NCBI RefSeq assembly: GCF_000293805.1 | Contig: NZ_AMBZ01000005.1 | Coordinates: forward strand, 124,001 to 188,000 | Length of the DNA stretch: 64,000 bases | From: Paenibacillus alvei DSM 29 | Lineage (GTDB): Bacteria > Bacillota > Bacilli > Paenibacillales > Paenibacillaceae | Direction: 5' to 3' | In this document: positions 35,902 through 44,888 of the stretch, piece by piece | Layout of the letters: every line of letters begins with the position of its first letter | Numbering within the stretch: position 1 is the first letter of the stretch | The notes under the pieces: model-generated | The model's database searches: none | The model's input: the letters and a program-made list of their open reading frames with translations, nothing else | Told to the model about the DNA's origin: nothing | Translations under genes and position numbers: made by a program

Positions 35902-36903
35902 ATGAGTAGGAAACATTTTTGGCAAGGAGCTTTGTTTTGTCTTTTTGCAGCAGTAGCATGGGGAGCAATGTTCCCGATTGCCGAAAGCGCATTGCATCAT
36001 ATCGATCCGTTCTGGTTCTCTGGTATTCGATATAGTATCGTCGGAATATTATTAGCTGCCCTGTTATTTTTCAAGGAAGGCAAAGCTGCATTCAATACGA
36101 AAGGGCAAACCTTTAGAATATGGCTGCTCGGTCTATTTGGATTCACCATTTATAACTTCGGTGTATTCTGGGGACAGCAGCAGCTCGGTAAATCAGGTGT
36201 CCTGCTTGCATCCATAATGGAATCATTCATGCCAATGCTTGCTGTGCTATTCGTATGGATCGTTACACGGAAGCGGCCTAAAATGTCGACGCTCGCTTGT
36301 GTCTTTACCGCATTTATCGGCGTTGTCTTCGTCGTTACGAAAGGAGATTTGCATTCCCTTGCTAACGGCGGCTTGAAGCTGCTGCCGTTGTTGTCTGTAT
36401 TTGCAGGCATTACGGGGTGGGTAATTTACACCGTAAGCAGCGGACAATTTGCAGGATGGTCTGCGCTTCGATTCTCAACACTCAGCTCACTGTATGGCGG
36501 GTTGACGACAATGGCTGTTGTCCTCGTTATGACTTCTTTCGGCATGGTGGATGCACCATCCATCAGCGCTGTTGCATCGATTGCACCGGAAATGAGCTTC
36601 ATGATTCTCGTTGCCGGACTGCTCGCATTGCTGAGCTGGATTCAAGGCGTTCAGTTACTGAAGCCGATCAATGGCATGCTGTTCATTAACTTCGTACCTG
36701 CCACGACGTTCATTATTTCCGTTATCCAGGGTTATGCGGTATCATTTGCCGAACTGTTCGGCACGCTGCTCATAGTAGGCGCCTTAATCGTGAACAACCT
36801 GTTAAGCCGGCGCATGTCCCAAGATGAATTGAAAACAGTCAAGTCGCAATCGGATTTACGCAGCCGTCTTCCAAAGAAGCACTCACACGCTCCAACTGGT
36901 TAA
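35902..36903 (+). CDS. EamA/DMT-family transporter
   Basis: A 333-residue protein with ten predicted membrane helices in two EamA halves (about 10-150 and 165-300), as in drug/metabolite exporters such as YdcZ or RhaT relatives. Characteristic segments are WGAMFPIAESALHHIDPFWF and FGVFWGQQQLGKSGVLLASI. ATG 35902 begins MSRKHFWQ; an in-frame GTG at 35890 is possible but sits within the GGGAG site. It probably exports a small metabolite sensed by the divergent LysR regulator. A terminator follows. Confidence 0.88.
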   Translation: MSRKHFWQGALFCLFAAVAWGAMFPIAESALHHIDPFWFSGIRYSIVGILLAALLFFKEGKAAFNTKGQTFRIWLLGLFGFTIYNFGVFWGQQQLGKSGVLLASIMESFMPMLAVLFVWIVTRKRPKMSTLACVFTAFIGVVFVVTKGDLHSLANGGLKLLPLLSVFAGITGWVIYTVSSGQFAGWSALRFSTLSSLYGGLTTMAVVLVMTSFGMVDAPSISAVASIAPEMSFMILVAGLLALLSWIQGVQLLKPINGMLFINFVPATTFIISVIQGYAVSFAELFGTLLIVGALIVNNLLSRRMSQDELKTVKSQSDLRSRLPKKHSHAPTG

Positions 36904-36943
36904 CCAATACATTTCTTTATGCACTCCCTGATTCAACACATAC

Positions 36944-36984
36944 AAAAAGCAAGGAAGCGAATAACACCACATCCTTGCTTTTTT
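36944..36984. terminator. Terminator after the EamA transporter
   Basis: AAAAAGCAAGGA (36944-36955) pairs with TCCTTGCTTTTT (36972-36983), with a T-rich end. Confidence 0.8.
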
Positions 36985-37083
36985 AGTAAGTGCTATGTCC
37001 CTATGACAGGATATTGATATTAAAAAGAAAAAGGTGCGCCGCACATGCGATGCACCTACTAATAGAAGGATCCGTCGTCTCGT

Positions 37084-38589
37084 TTACGACAAGATCGTTT
37101 CCACAATTGTACGAACCATAACCCCTGTACCGCCCTTCGGATCTACACCACGGCCCGATCCCAAGAACGCAGTCCCTGCAATATCCAAGTGAATCCAAGG
37201 CAACTCGTCTGCGAATGTTCCAACGAACAAGCCAGCCGTAATTGTCCCTGCACCGCCAGGAATGGAATTGCGCAAATCAGCAACATCACTCTTCAGCATA
37301 TCCCAATATTCTTCGTTGGAAGGAAGCTGCCATACAAGTTCGTTCGTACGGGATGCAGCTGCTTTAAATGTATCGAAGAAGGCTTCATCATTTGTGACAA
37401 CACCAGTTGTAATCGAGCCAAGTGCTACGCCAACAGCTCCTGTCAAGGTTGCTGCGTCGATCAGCTTGCTTGCGCCAAGCTCCTTCGCATAGGTCATGCC
37501 ATCAGCAAGAACAAGGCGTCCTTCCGCATCTGTATTAAGAACTTCAATTGTACGTCCGCTGTAAGAGGTAATCACATCACCCGGCTTTAACGCATTGCCG
37601 GCAGGCATATTTTCCGCAGAAGCGATCACGCACAACACGTTCGCTTGCGGACGAAGCTGACCAATAACAGACATCGTACCGAGCATTGCTGCTGCCCCGC
37701 CCATATCGCAGATCATTTCATCCATATTCGCAGCACGCTTCAAGGAAATACCGCCTGTATCGAACGTAATCCCTTTGCCTACAATACCATATACATCTGT
37801 CCACTCGTCTTTGCCTTGATATTTCAGAACGATCATGCGCGGAGGATTCACACTGCCCTTGCCTACGCCAAGCAGACCACCCATGCCCTTCTCTTCAATC
37901 TGCTTCTCATCGAGCACGTGTGCTTCGAAGCCGAACTGTTCAGCGAGCTCCAACGCTTGCTCTGCGAGTGTGCCAGGAACGAGCACATTCCCTGGCAAGT
38001 TCGTCAGGTCACGCGCATACGTTGTACCGAGTGCATAGGCTTGTCCTGTTTTAATGCCTTCGTTCCATGCCTCTGTTGCAAGATTAGCTGCGCACAATGT
38101 CAGGGATGCAAATGTGTGGGCTGGTTTCGCATCCTTCTTGTAGGTAACACGTTGATAAGCGCCCAACAAGAAGCCTTCCACCATCATATGCGCGAAGGAC
38201 TTCGCTGCTGCTGCTTCCGCCTGCACAAGCTGTTCAGGTACGATAACTGCAACACGGCTCAGGCGGAGCTTCACCGCTTCACGAGCTGCCTCTGCAAGGC
38301 TAAGACGAACTTGCTTCTCTGTTAGTGCCTCATCCTTACGACCTACTGCAATTAGAACAGGAGCCTTCTCTTCTCCTGTAGCCAGTACATGGGTTTTGCA
38401 GCTATCTGCTGCAAATAGGCCGCTGCGAACCGCTGCTGCGCAAGCTTGTGCTCCCGGAAAACCAGATGCTTGCTCCAACTCAGCCTTCGTGCCAATTACA
38501 ACAACTGCATCTGCTTCAACTTGAGCAGGAGTCAATGATTGTGCTAGAAACTGCACATCGTTCATCCAAGTTACATTTGCTAGTTTCAT
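37084..38589 (-). CDS. pepA: Leucyl aminopeptidase (M17)
   Basis: A 501-residue cytoplasmic aminopeptidase with two metal ions, normally hexameric, that removes N-terminal residues during peptide turnover. The M17 signature NTDAEGRL is present, and the metal-binding segment GKGITFDTGGISLK and the PAGNALKPGDVI loop are intact. ATG 38589 (MKLANVTWMND) is chosen because AAAGGGATG precedes it by eight bases; the open frame extends 32 codons further without a site. A single gene. Confidence 0.95.
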   Translation of the reverse strand: MKLANVTWMNDVQFLAQSLTPAQVEADAVVVIGTKAELEQASGFPGAQACAAAVRSGLFAADSCKTHVLATGEEKAPVLIAVGRKDEALTEKQVRLSLAEAAREAVKLRLSRVAVIVPEQLVQAEAAAAKSFAHMMVEGFLLGAYQRVTYKKDAKPAHTFASLTLCAANLATEAWNEGIKTGQAYALGTTYARDLTNLPGNVLVPGTLAEQALELAEQFGFEAHVLDEKQIEEKGMGGLLGVGKGSVNPPRMIVLKYQGKDEWTDVYGIVGKGITFDTGGISLKRAANMDEMICDMGGAAAMLGTMSVIGQLRPQANVLCVIASAENMPAGNALKPGDVITSYSGRTIEVLNTDAEGRLVLADGMTYAKELGASKLIDAATLTGAVGVALGSITTGVVTNDEAFFDTFKAAASRTNELVWQLPSNEEYWDMLKSDVADLRNSIPGGAGTITAGLFVGTFADELPWIHLDIAGTAFLGSGRGVDPKGGTGVMVRTIVETILS

Positions 38590-38721
38590 AAAGTAATCAT
38601 CCCTTTGTATTAAAAAATGATGAATGCCAATGTCTCCCTTATTGTACCACAACCGCGATCGCCGTGGTTCGGTAACGACAGACATTGGCTGCAGTGCTGC
38701 AGGGTTCTTCCCCTTCCGTAT

Positions 38722-40143
38722 CTATGCAATTGGCAACCGAATCGTAAACAGTGTCCATTCGCCCTCTTGACTGTCTACTTCGATCATTCCGCCATGATTT
38801 TTAATAATTCGGTAACTGACAGACAATCCAAGTCCGGTACCATCAGCCTTCGTTGTAAAGAATGGATCGAATAAGCGCTCCATTGTCTTTAGCGACATGC
38901 CCTTTCCGTTATCCCGAATATGTATTTTAACGAACCGCCCTTCGCGTTCCGTGACAATGCGAATTTGCCCTTTTCGTACGTCGGCCACTTCATCAATAGC
39001 GTCAATCGCATTTCGTATCATATTCAATATGACCTGCTTAATTTGCTTCACATCAATGGATACAGATAAAGAACCTGAGGCGGAGTTGTCAACCAGCTCG
39101 ATTTCACAGCCTTTCATTACGGCGTCGCTTTCTGTCAGAAGAACAACTTCACGCAGAAGGGAAGAAACGGGAACTTCTGAGGTCATAGGAGCTGAGGGTT
39201 TCGAGGAATTCAGAAATTCAAAGATGATATCGTTGGCCCGATCAATTTCTGCAAGAATAATTTTCGCATACTCTTCCTTGCCGAGCTGCATTAAATGCGG
39301 CCTAAGCAGTTGTATAAACCCACGTATTGAGGTTAACGGGTTGCGGATTTCATGTGCAATAGCAGCGGCGATTTTGCCAAGAATAGCCAGCTTATCATTT
39401 TGATAGGCCGTTTGCTCAATGCGCTTGAAGTCAGACACATCTTTAATGCTAAATAAATAATCGCCATCCATCTGATCTCCGTATGTAACGGTGACAAGAT
39501 AATGTCGATCCAGACGGTCGGAGAATTCGTGGTAACGCTTTCTTTGGAGGATAGTATCTTTATACAGACGGAGAAGCATTTTACGCTTGTCCCTTTTCAG
39601 CAACGGGTGAAAAAGCAACTCACGTAAGGAACAGCCAACCAGTGCTTTGCGTGGGACATCCAGCAGCTTGGAGGTCTCCACATTAATAAATGACAGTACG
39701 CCACTGCTATCAAATAATACGATTCCGCTATCCATATGCTGAAGCACGTTCTCGTATTTGTCACGAACGCTCTTGGTGGAAAACAAAGCTTGTGCGGACT
39801 GAATCCAAGGCTCTCGAATCGGGTTCAGCGCCACTGCAATCCCCTCCTTGCCTCTCTCTTCTGTCTTCATCGCTATTATCCACTCAATGAAAAATAGGAA
39901 CGAACGATGAAGCGCCTTCACTCCATCATTCAAGTCGACATGGGCCAGAACCGTGAACATAGCATCTTCATGAACGCTCAACAGATTTTGCTGTGGCTCC
40001 AAAGGACTTAGCTCAGTCGCTAATTCTCTTGCTACAACCAAACTATGCTCGTCCCCGTTCATGATATAATTCCACAGCCCTTTACAGTATCGTTGTCTCC
40101 ACTCACTTTCATTCCGTTCTTGCAGCTTGCAGTCCGTGGTCAA
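38722..40143 (-). CDS. Orphan PAS-domain histidine kinase, sporulation-kinase-like
   Basis: A 473-residue soluble kinase without membrane segments. Residues 1-110 are helical and loosely resemble the N-terminal domain of RsbU. A PAS domain spans about 130-245 (VLQHMDSGIVLFDSSGVLSF). The phosphoacceptor is H264 in AAAIAHEIRNPLTSIRGFIQ, a form typical of Bacillus KinB/C/D/E kinases that feed the Spo0A phosphorelay. The ATPase domain has DNGKGM and GTGLGLS. No response regulator is adjacent. Start is TTG 40143 after GAGGTGA. The sporulation role is inferred from motif similarity. Confidence 0.87.
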   Translation of the reverse strand: MTTDCKLQERNESEWRQRYCKGLWNYIMNGDEHSLVVARELATELSPLEPQQNLLSVHEDAMFTVLAHVDLNDGVKALHRSFLFFIEWIIAMKTEERGKEGIAVALNPIREPWIQSAQALFSTKSVRDKYENVLQHMDSGIVLFDSSGVLSFINVETSKLLDVPRKALVGCSLRELLFHPLLKRDKRKMLLRLYKDTILQRKRYHEFSDRLDRHYLVTVTYGDQMDGDYLFSIKDVSDFKRIEQTAYQNDKLAILGKIAAAIAHEIRNPLTSIRGFIQLLRPHLMQLGKEEYAKIILAEIDRANDIIFEFLNSSKPSAPMTSEVPVSSLLREVVLLTESDAVMKGCEIELVDNSASGSLSVSIDVKQIKQVILNMIRNAIDAIDEVADVRKGQIRIVTEREGRFVKIHIRDNGKGMSLKTMERLFDPFFTTKADGTGLGLSVSYRIIKNHGGMIEVDSQEGEWTLFTIRLPIA

Positions 40144-40401
40144 TGTGGCTCACCTCATTTGTACGGTAACCGTATGCAGGTTCGTCCCAACAGCTTCATC
40201 ATAGTAAACTTTTGGCAAAATCGTCAACACTAGATAATGTCGAAAATGGACAAATAAGCTCAATTCCCTTAAAAGTAAGCTAAAATGCCTGCATCCATGC
40301 ACATCAAAGAGGCGCCTTGCGCCTACCGCCCTACAATGAGCGCGCCACGGAGCACGCTGCTAGACGATTGGCCGCCGCCTCTTTCTCTATCAAGCTTACA
40401 C

Positions 40402-40809
40402 TTATTTCTGCTTCAATAACTTCGCTCTTCGGCGGCTCATTAATGCCAAGCGCCGCTTCAACTCGGCTTCCCACTGTGTATCATTCCACTGCTTGGCCAA
40501 CGCAAGCAAATCAAGCGCATTATCAATTTGCGTCTTTACCAGCTCAAGCGGATCATCATGCTCTTGATTAATGCAGTTCTCGAACATGCCTTCGTCATCC
40601 GTATGCACATAGTCTCGAAAGTCAATTTCCTCAGCACCATCATCCGATGAATATTCCGCCAAAATTTCATATTCGCTTTCAACCAAGTAATGAACCTCAA
40701 TGCGATGACAGACCGGACACAGCAGCAGGGGAACATTATGAATTCGTGTTCGATAATGCTGCAGGGTACCTGTCGTTCCGATCATGCTTGCTCCACAACA
40801 AAAGCTCAT
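40402..40809 (-). CDS. Small zinc-ribbon-like hypothetical protein
   Basis: A 135-residue soluble protein. CC at residues 4-5 and CPVC at about 31-34 form a probable zinc ribbon. An acidic middle part and a basic C-terminus (ELKRRLALMSRRRAKLLKQK) follow. AGGAGGGAGAAC precedes ATG 40809. The family is not recognised beyond being a convincing conserved-type gene. A short AGGCGC/GCGCCT hairpin lies downstream at 40310-40324. Confidence 0.75.
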   Translation of the reverse strand: MSFCCGASMIGTTGTLQHYRTRIHNVPLLLCPVCHRIEVHYLVESEYEILAEYSSDDGAEEIDFRDYVHTDDEGMFENCINQEHDDPLELVKTQIDNALDLLALAKQWNDTQWEAELKRRLALMSRRRAKLLKQK

Positions 40810-40988
40810 GTTCTCCCTCCTCGCTCTGCGGAAAGCTTAGATTATTGTAGTGTATTCGATGCCCCCACTTATAATTCCTTTATTTCTGATAAAACTTCCT
40901 TCAATTGTCCTACCTCCAGCTCGCCGCGTATAACTACATGCCCATGGGCATATAGATGTAATTATTACAGACCGCGGGAGGCATACTA

Positions 40989-41222
40989 ATGAAATCAAAT
41001 GTACTGTTCATCGCCTCGAAGCAAATTCAATACGTACAGTATGACGAATTAAACCACAAATTAGTTGTTCATTATGCTGACGGAAAGCAAGATGCATTTT
41101 CCTCTGTGTCGTCAAGCTGGTTTGAGCAATTGATGCATTCTGACAATCAATACGATGATGTCATGAGGCTGTCGGAAACCATGATGGGTATCAGCATGCA
41201 GAAGCGCCATGAGCATGTATGA
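40989..41222 (+). CDS. Small hypothetical protein, 77 aa
   Basis: A 77-residue soluble protein starting at ATG 40989 behind GGGAGG. The sequence (IASKQIQYVQYDELNHKLVV, HYADGKQDAFSSVSSSWFEQ) suggests a small beta-rich fold somewhat like KTSC domains, a weak resemblance. No operon partner is evident; the alpha-glucan operon starts about 190-240 bases later. Confidence 0.65.
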   Translation: MKSNVLFIASKQIQYVQYDELNHKLVVHYADGKQDAFSSVSSSWFEQLMHSDNQYDDVMRLSETMMGISMQKRHEHV

Positions 41223-41460
41223 GGCTTATTTGCCAGCCTCACATGTCTGCTAATGCAAAAGAATTGATTTCTTTCAGCTATTTTGATTGTTATTTTCAAA
41301 GGTTCCAATTATTTTTCAAATATTCATAAAAGGAACAGACATGAATTACAGACTATATGGATAGTATTAGGTTGAAGCTTATAGCGATTCCAGGAAAGGA
41401 GGAGAGCTTATTCCTGCTGCCGATGCACGGACACATTCATCCTATCGTCAACATTCTGTC

Positions 41461-41931
41461 TTGCAGCTTTTACTTAAGGATCCCTATACTTTATTCGCCT
41501 ATTGGTTCATCACTGCACGAACTCAAGTAGCCGTAGAGCGGCATTATCGAATGAAGTGGAGCGAATTAAAAAAAGCCATCCAGCTACATGAAATAAAGCA
41601 AGCGGATCTGCATCATTGCAAGCTGGGCACATCTAACCACGTATTACTGCATACGGTGGAATCGCATGAGGGCTCCGTATATCTTCGCCCTCTCAAACCC
41701 TATCATTCGTACATAGCTGATTATGGGTTCATGACAGCAACGCATTCCTTTGTACCGCTTGCGCGATCAACAATCATCCATACCCCCTACCTGCAAACAT
41801 ACGGTGAGCTTTCTGAACAGATGGATCATGCCTTACAAGCTGTTCAGCTCGGGCAATCGGAAACGGAATCACTATTTCCATCATTCTCTTCCTATACGCT
41901 ATATGAAAATCGAGAAGGAGTTCGTGAATGA
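41461..41931 (+). CDS. DUF4912 domain protein, first gene of the alpha-glucan operon
   Basis: A protein of at least 156 residues with the DUF4912 hallmark LLLKDPYTLFAYWF at its N-terminus and a long-range beta pattern. DUF4912 proteins often accompany glycogen and alpha-glucan genes in Firmicutes. The start is uncertain. TTG 41461 has no ribosome binding site, while an excellent AAAGGAGGAGAG at 41395-41406 points to an in-frame ATT at 41410, which would add 17 residues. The stop overlaps the next start by four bases (ATGA). Confidence 0.75.
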   Translation: MQLLLKDPYTLFAYWFITARTQVAVERHYRMKWSELKKAIQLHEIKQADLHHCKLGTSNHVLLHTVESHEGSVYLRPLKPYHSYIADYGFMTATHSFVPLARSTIIHTPYLQTYGELSEQMDHALQAVQLGQSETESLFPSFSSYTLYENREGVRE

Positions 41932-44888
41932 ACGCAATTATCCCTACTAGCTCTCATACCGACACTCATACGCAGGGATTCGTATCCCTCGTGCTGCATG
42001 CACATTTGCCTTATGTACGCCACCCGTATATAAAGCACACTCTGGAAGAACGCTGGTTTTTCGAGGCAATGATGGAAACATACCTGCCTCTGCTTCATAC
42101 CTTTGGCCAGCTTGAGCAAGATCATATTCCGTTTCGCCTGACGATGACTTTGACCCCAACTTTATTGTCCATGATGGATGATGCCGAAATGAAGTCGCGC
42201 TTTGAAGCGCATATGCAGCGTTCCATCGGTTTGGCTGAATCTGAGGTAAAGAGGCTGGCCAGCCACAAAGAGCTGCAAGCCGTCGCGGCAATGTATGCAG
42301 AGCGGTGGCACCAATTAAAGGCTGTTTATTCCCAGCTTGACGGACACATCATTGATGGATATCGGCATTATGTCCAAAAAGGGCATTTGGAATGCATGAC
42401 AAGTGCTGCAACTCATACCTTCCTCCCATTGATCAAGCAGCCCTCTATGGCTTATTTGCAAGTTGAGGTGGGGATGCGGGAGCATGAGCGTTTGCTCGGC
42501 AGAAGGCCTGATGGAATATGGCTGCCTGAATGCGCCTATACTCCAGAGCTAGATCCACTTCTTCAAGAATGCGGAATCCGATATTTTATCGTGGATCACC
42601 ATGGCTTCGTCAACGCAATACCGCAGCCAGCATCCATGCATTATGCTCCTATCCATACAGGGGGCGGAGTATTCGCTTTCGCACGCGATCCAGATTCATC
42701 AAGACAAGTATGGAGCACGTACGAAGGGTATCCCGGTGATTATGACTATCGAGAATACTATCGTGATATCGGGTTCGATCTCGGCTGGGGCAATGCGGAA
42801 GAGTGGGATTACATCCGTCCCCACCTGCTGGACAACGAAGCCAGAATCAATACTGGACTTAAATATTATCGTATTACCGGCGCTCATGGCGTTCCTAAAG
42901 AGGCCTATCATCCAGAATGGGCCCTGCAAAAAGCAAAGGAACACGCTCGCCACTTCTTAAACAACAGGGAGCAGCAGCTTCATAGGGTCAATATGCCGGG
43001 AGATCGCCTTCCAATAGCCATCTGTCCCTATGATGCGGAACTATTCGGCCATTGGTGGTTTGAAGGCCCGTTATGGATTGAAGCGTTATTCCGGGAACAG
43101 TCAGAACGATCCAGCAAGCACAATCAACGTATTGAGTTCGTGTCGCCGAATGATTATTTAAAGCGATATCCAGAGCAAGAAAACGCATGTCTATCCTTCT
43201 GCAGTTGGGGTCGAGGAGGCTATGCGGACGTATGGCTGCATGAAGGTAATGATTGGATGTACCCGCCTCTCCATGAGGCAGAGGATCGGATCGTACACAT
43301 CACCGCCAGAATGGAGAAAGAAATCAACACAAGCTTCCGCGCCATTCAAGAGCGGACCTTGAATCAAGCCATTACAGAATGGATGCTCGCTGCAAGCAGC
43401 GATTGGGCGTTCATCGTGGATGCAGGTACTGTAACCGAGTACGCCGGGATTCGGACGACGCAGCATCTTGATCGCTGCCATACCTTGTTAGACATGATAG
43501 AGCGGGGCATCTATGATCAAGTGCTGATTAGCATCATGGAGAATGAATATCCTTGCTTCCCGTCTGTCGACTATCGGCTTCTATCAATCGGAGCTAGACG
43601 ATCATCCGAACGATTGCACCAACTCAATGCAGCCTATCCGCCTCCAAATCGAACCATGCCATTTTACAGTCCCCAACCTATTACGGCTCATCATCCACAA
43701 TATCGTTCCAGCAAGCGAATTTTAATGATCGCCTGGGAATTCCCACCACTCGTTGTTGGCGGACTATCTCGTGCGGTATATGATCTGTCCCGTCATTTAA
43801 GCAGAAAGCATTGCGAGATTCATGTTGTTACGCGCGAAACACCGGGGGCGCCTGACTATGAGCAAATGGACGGAGTTCACGTCTATCGTGTGCCGCTTAT
43901 TCACACATCTGCACCGCTAGACTTTATGGATTGGGTATTTCATATGAATGCCGCTATCTCTTCATTAGTTGATGATCTCGTACACGCTGGACTTACTTTC
44001 GACCTTATACACGCCCATGATTGGCTCGCTTACTCCGCCGCAGCAGATTTGAAGCAGACCTACGGTTGGCCGCTTGTTGCCACCATTCATGCCACCGAAC
44101 ACGGACGCAATCATGGTAACCTATCGAGTCCGCTTCAGCAGCGAATCCATGATATGGAACTGAGTCTAACCGCGGAGGCAGACCATACCATCGTGTGCAG
44201 TCATGCCATGGTAATGGAGGTAGCTTCCCTGTTCGCACTTCCCAAACAGCGCGTTACGATGATACCCAATGGAGTCGATGCGATCGGAACAGCAGCTCCA
44301 ACTGTACAATTCAAGGGCCTAGATCACCATGACTTATCAGATTCCCCGCTCTTATTCTATGTTGGCCGACTTGTGTACGAGAAAGGCATTCATATTCTCA
44401 TTGAGGCGATGCCGCTTATTTTACAAGCTGTTCCTCAAACGAAGCTGATTATCGCCGGGACTGGACCAATGAGACAGCAATTAGAGGATCAAGCCAAGCA
44501 GTTAGGATTGCAGGAGCATATCCTTTTCGCTGGATTTGTACAGGATGATGCCCGTGATGCATGGATTGCAGCCTCATCGGTGTGCGTATTTCCAAGTCTA
44601 TATGAACCTTTCGGTATCGTAGCACTTGAAGCGATGCGGTTCGGAACACCTGTTGTCGTATCAGATACGGGTGGGCTTGCCGAAATCATTGATCATGCTG
44701 TAGATGGATACAAGGCACTCCCTGGACATATTGAATCATTGGCATGGCATGTCACGGATCTTCTTACTCATCCCGAGCATGCAGCTCAAATGGCTGCAAG
44801 AGCACAGCAGAAGGTTCAAGCGCAATATGATTGGAACACGATAGCTGTGTCAACGAGACAAGTATATGAAGGAGTGATCGCTCAATGA
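41928..44888 (+). CDS. GH57 branching enzyme fused to GT4 glycosyltransferase
   Basis: A 986-residue fusion. The N-terminal half (about 15-540) is a GH57/DUF1957 enzyme of the 1,4-alpha-glucan branching type: LVLHAHLPYVRHP, nucleophile E201 in IWLPECAYTPELD, and general acid D369 in CPYDAELFGHWWFEG. The C-terminal part (about 592-986) is a GT4 GT-B transferase resembling ADP-glucose-type glycogen synthases (ILMIAWEFPPLVVGGLSRAV, FVGRLVYEKG-like, FPSLYEPFGIVALEAM). One polypeptide could therefore both extend and branch an alpha-1,4-glucan. It overlaps both neighbours by four bases. Confidence 0.9.
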   Translation: MNAIIPTSSHTDTHTQGFVSLVLHAHLPYVRHPYIKHTLEERWFFEAMMETYLPLLHTFGQLEQDHIPFRLTMTLTPTLLSMMDDAEMKSRFEAHMQRSIGLAESEVKRLASHKELQAVAAMYAERWHQLKAVYSQLDGHIIDGYRHYVQKGHLECMTSAATHTFLPLIKQPSMAYLQVEVGMREHERLLGRRPDGIWLPECAYTPELDPLLQECGIRYFIVDHHGFVNAIPQPASMHYAPIHTGGGVFAFARDPDSSRQVWSTYEGYPGDYDYREYYRDIGFDLGWGNAEEWDYIRPHLLDNEARINTGLKYYRITGAHGVPKEAYHPEWALQKAKEHARHFLNNREQQLHRVNMPGDRLPIAICPYDAELFGHWWFEGPLWIEALFREQSERSSKHNQRIEFVSPNDYLKRYPEQENACLSFCSWGRGGYADVWLHEGNDWMYPPLHEAEDRIVHITARMEKEINTSFRAIQERTLNQAITEWMLAASSDWAFIVDAGTVTEYAGIRTTQHLDRCHTLLDMIERGIYDQVLISIMENEYPCFPSVDYRLLSIGARRSSERLHQLNAAYPPPNRTMPFYSPQPITAHHPQYRSSKRILMIAWEFPPLVVGGLSRAVYDLSRHLSRKHCEIHVVTRETPGAPDYEQMDGVHVYRVPLIHTSAPLDFMDWVFHMNAAISSLVDDLVHAGLTFDLIHAHDWLAYSAAADLKQTYGWPLVATIHATEHGRNHGNLSSPLQQRIHDMELSLTAEADHTIVCSHAMVMEVASLFALPKQRVTMIPNGVDAIGTAAPTVQFKGLDHHDLSDSPLLFYVGRLVYEKGIHILIEAMPLILQAVPQTKLIIAGTGPMRQQLEDQAKQLGLQEHILFAGFVQDDARDAWIAASSVCVFPSLYEPFGIVALEAMRFGTPVVVSDTGGLAEIIDHAVDGYKALPGHIESLAWHVTDLLTHPEHAAQMAARAQQKVQAQYDWNTIAVSTRQVYEGVIAQ

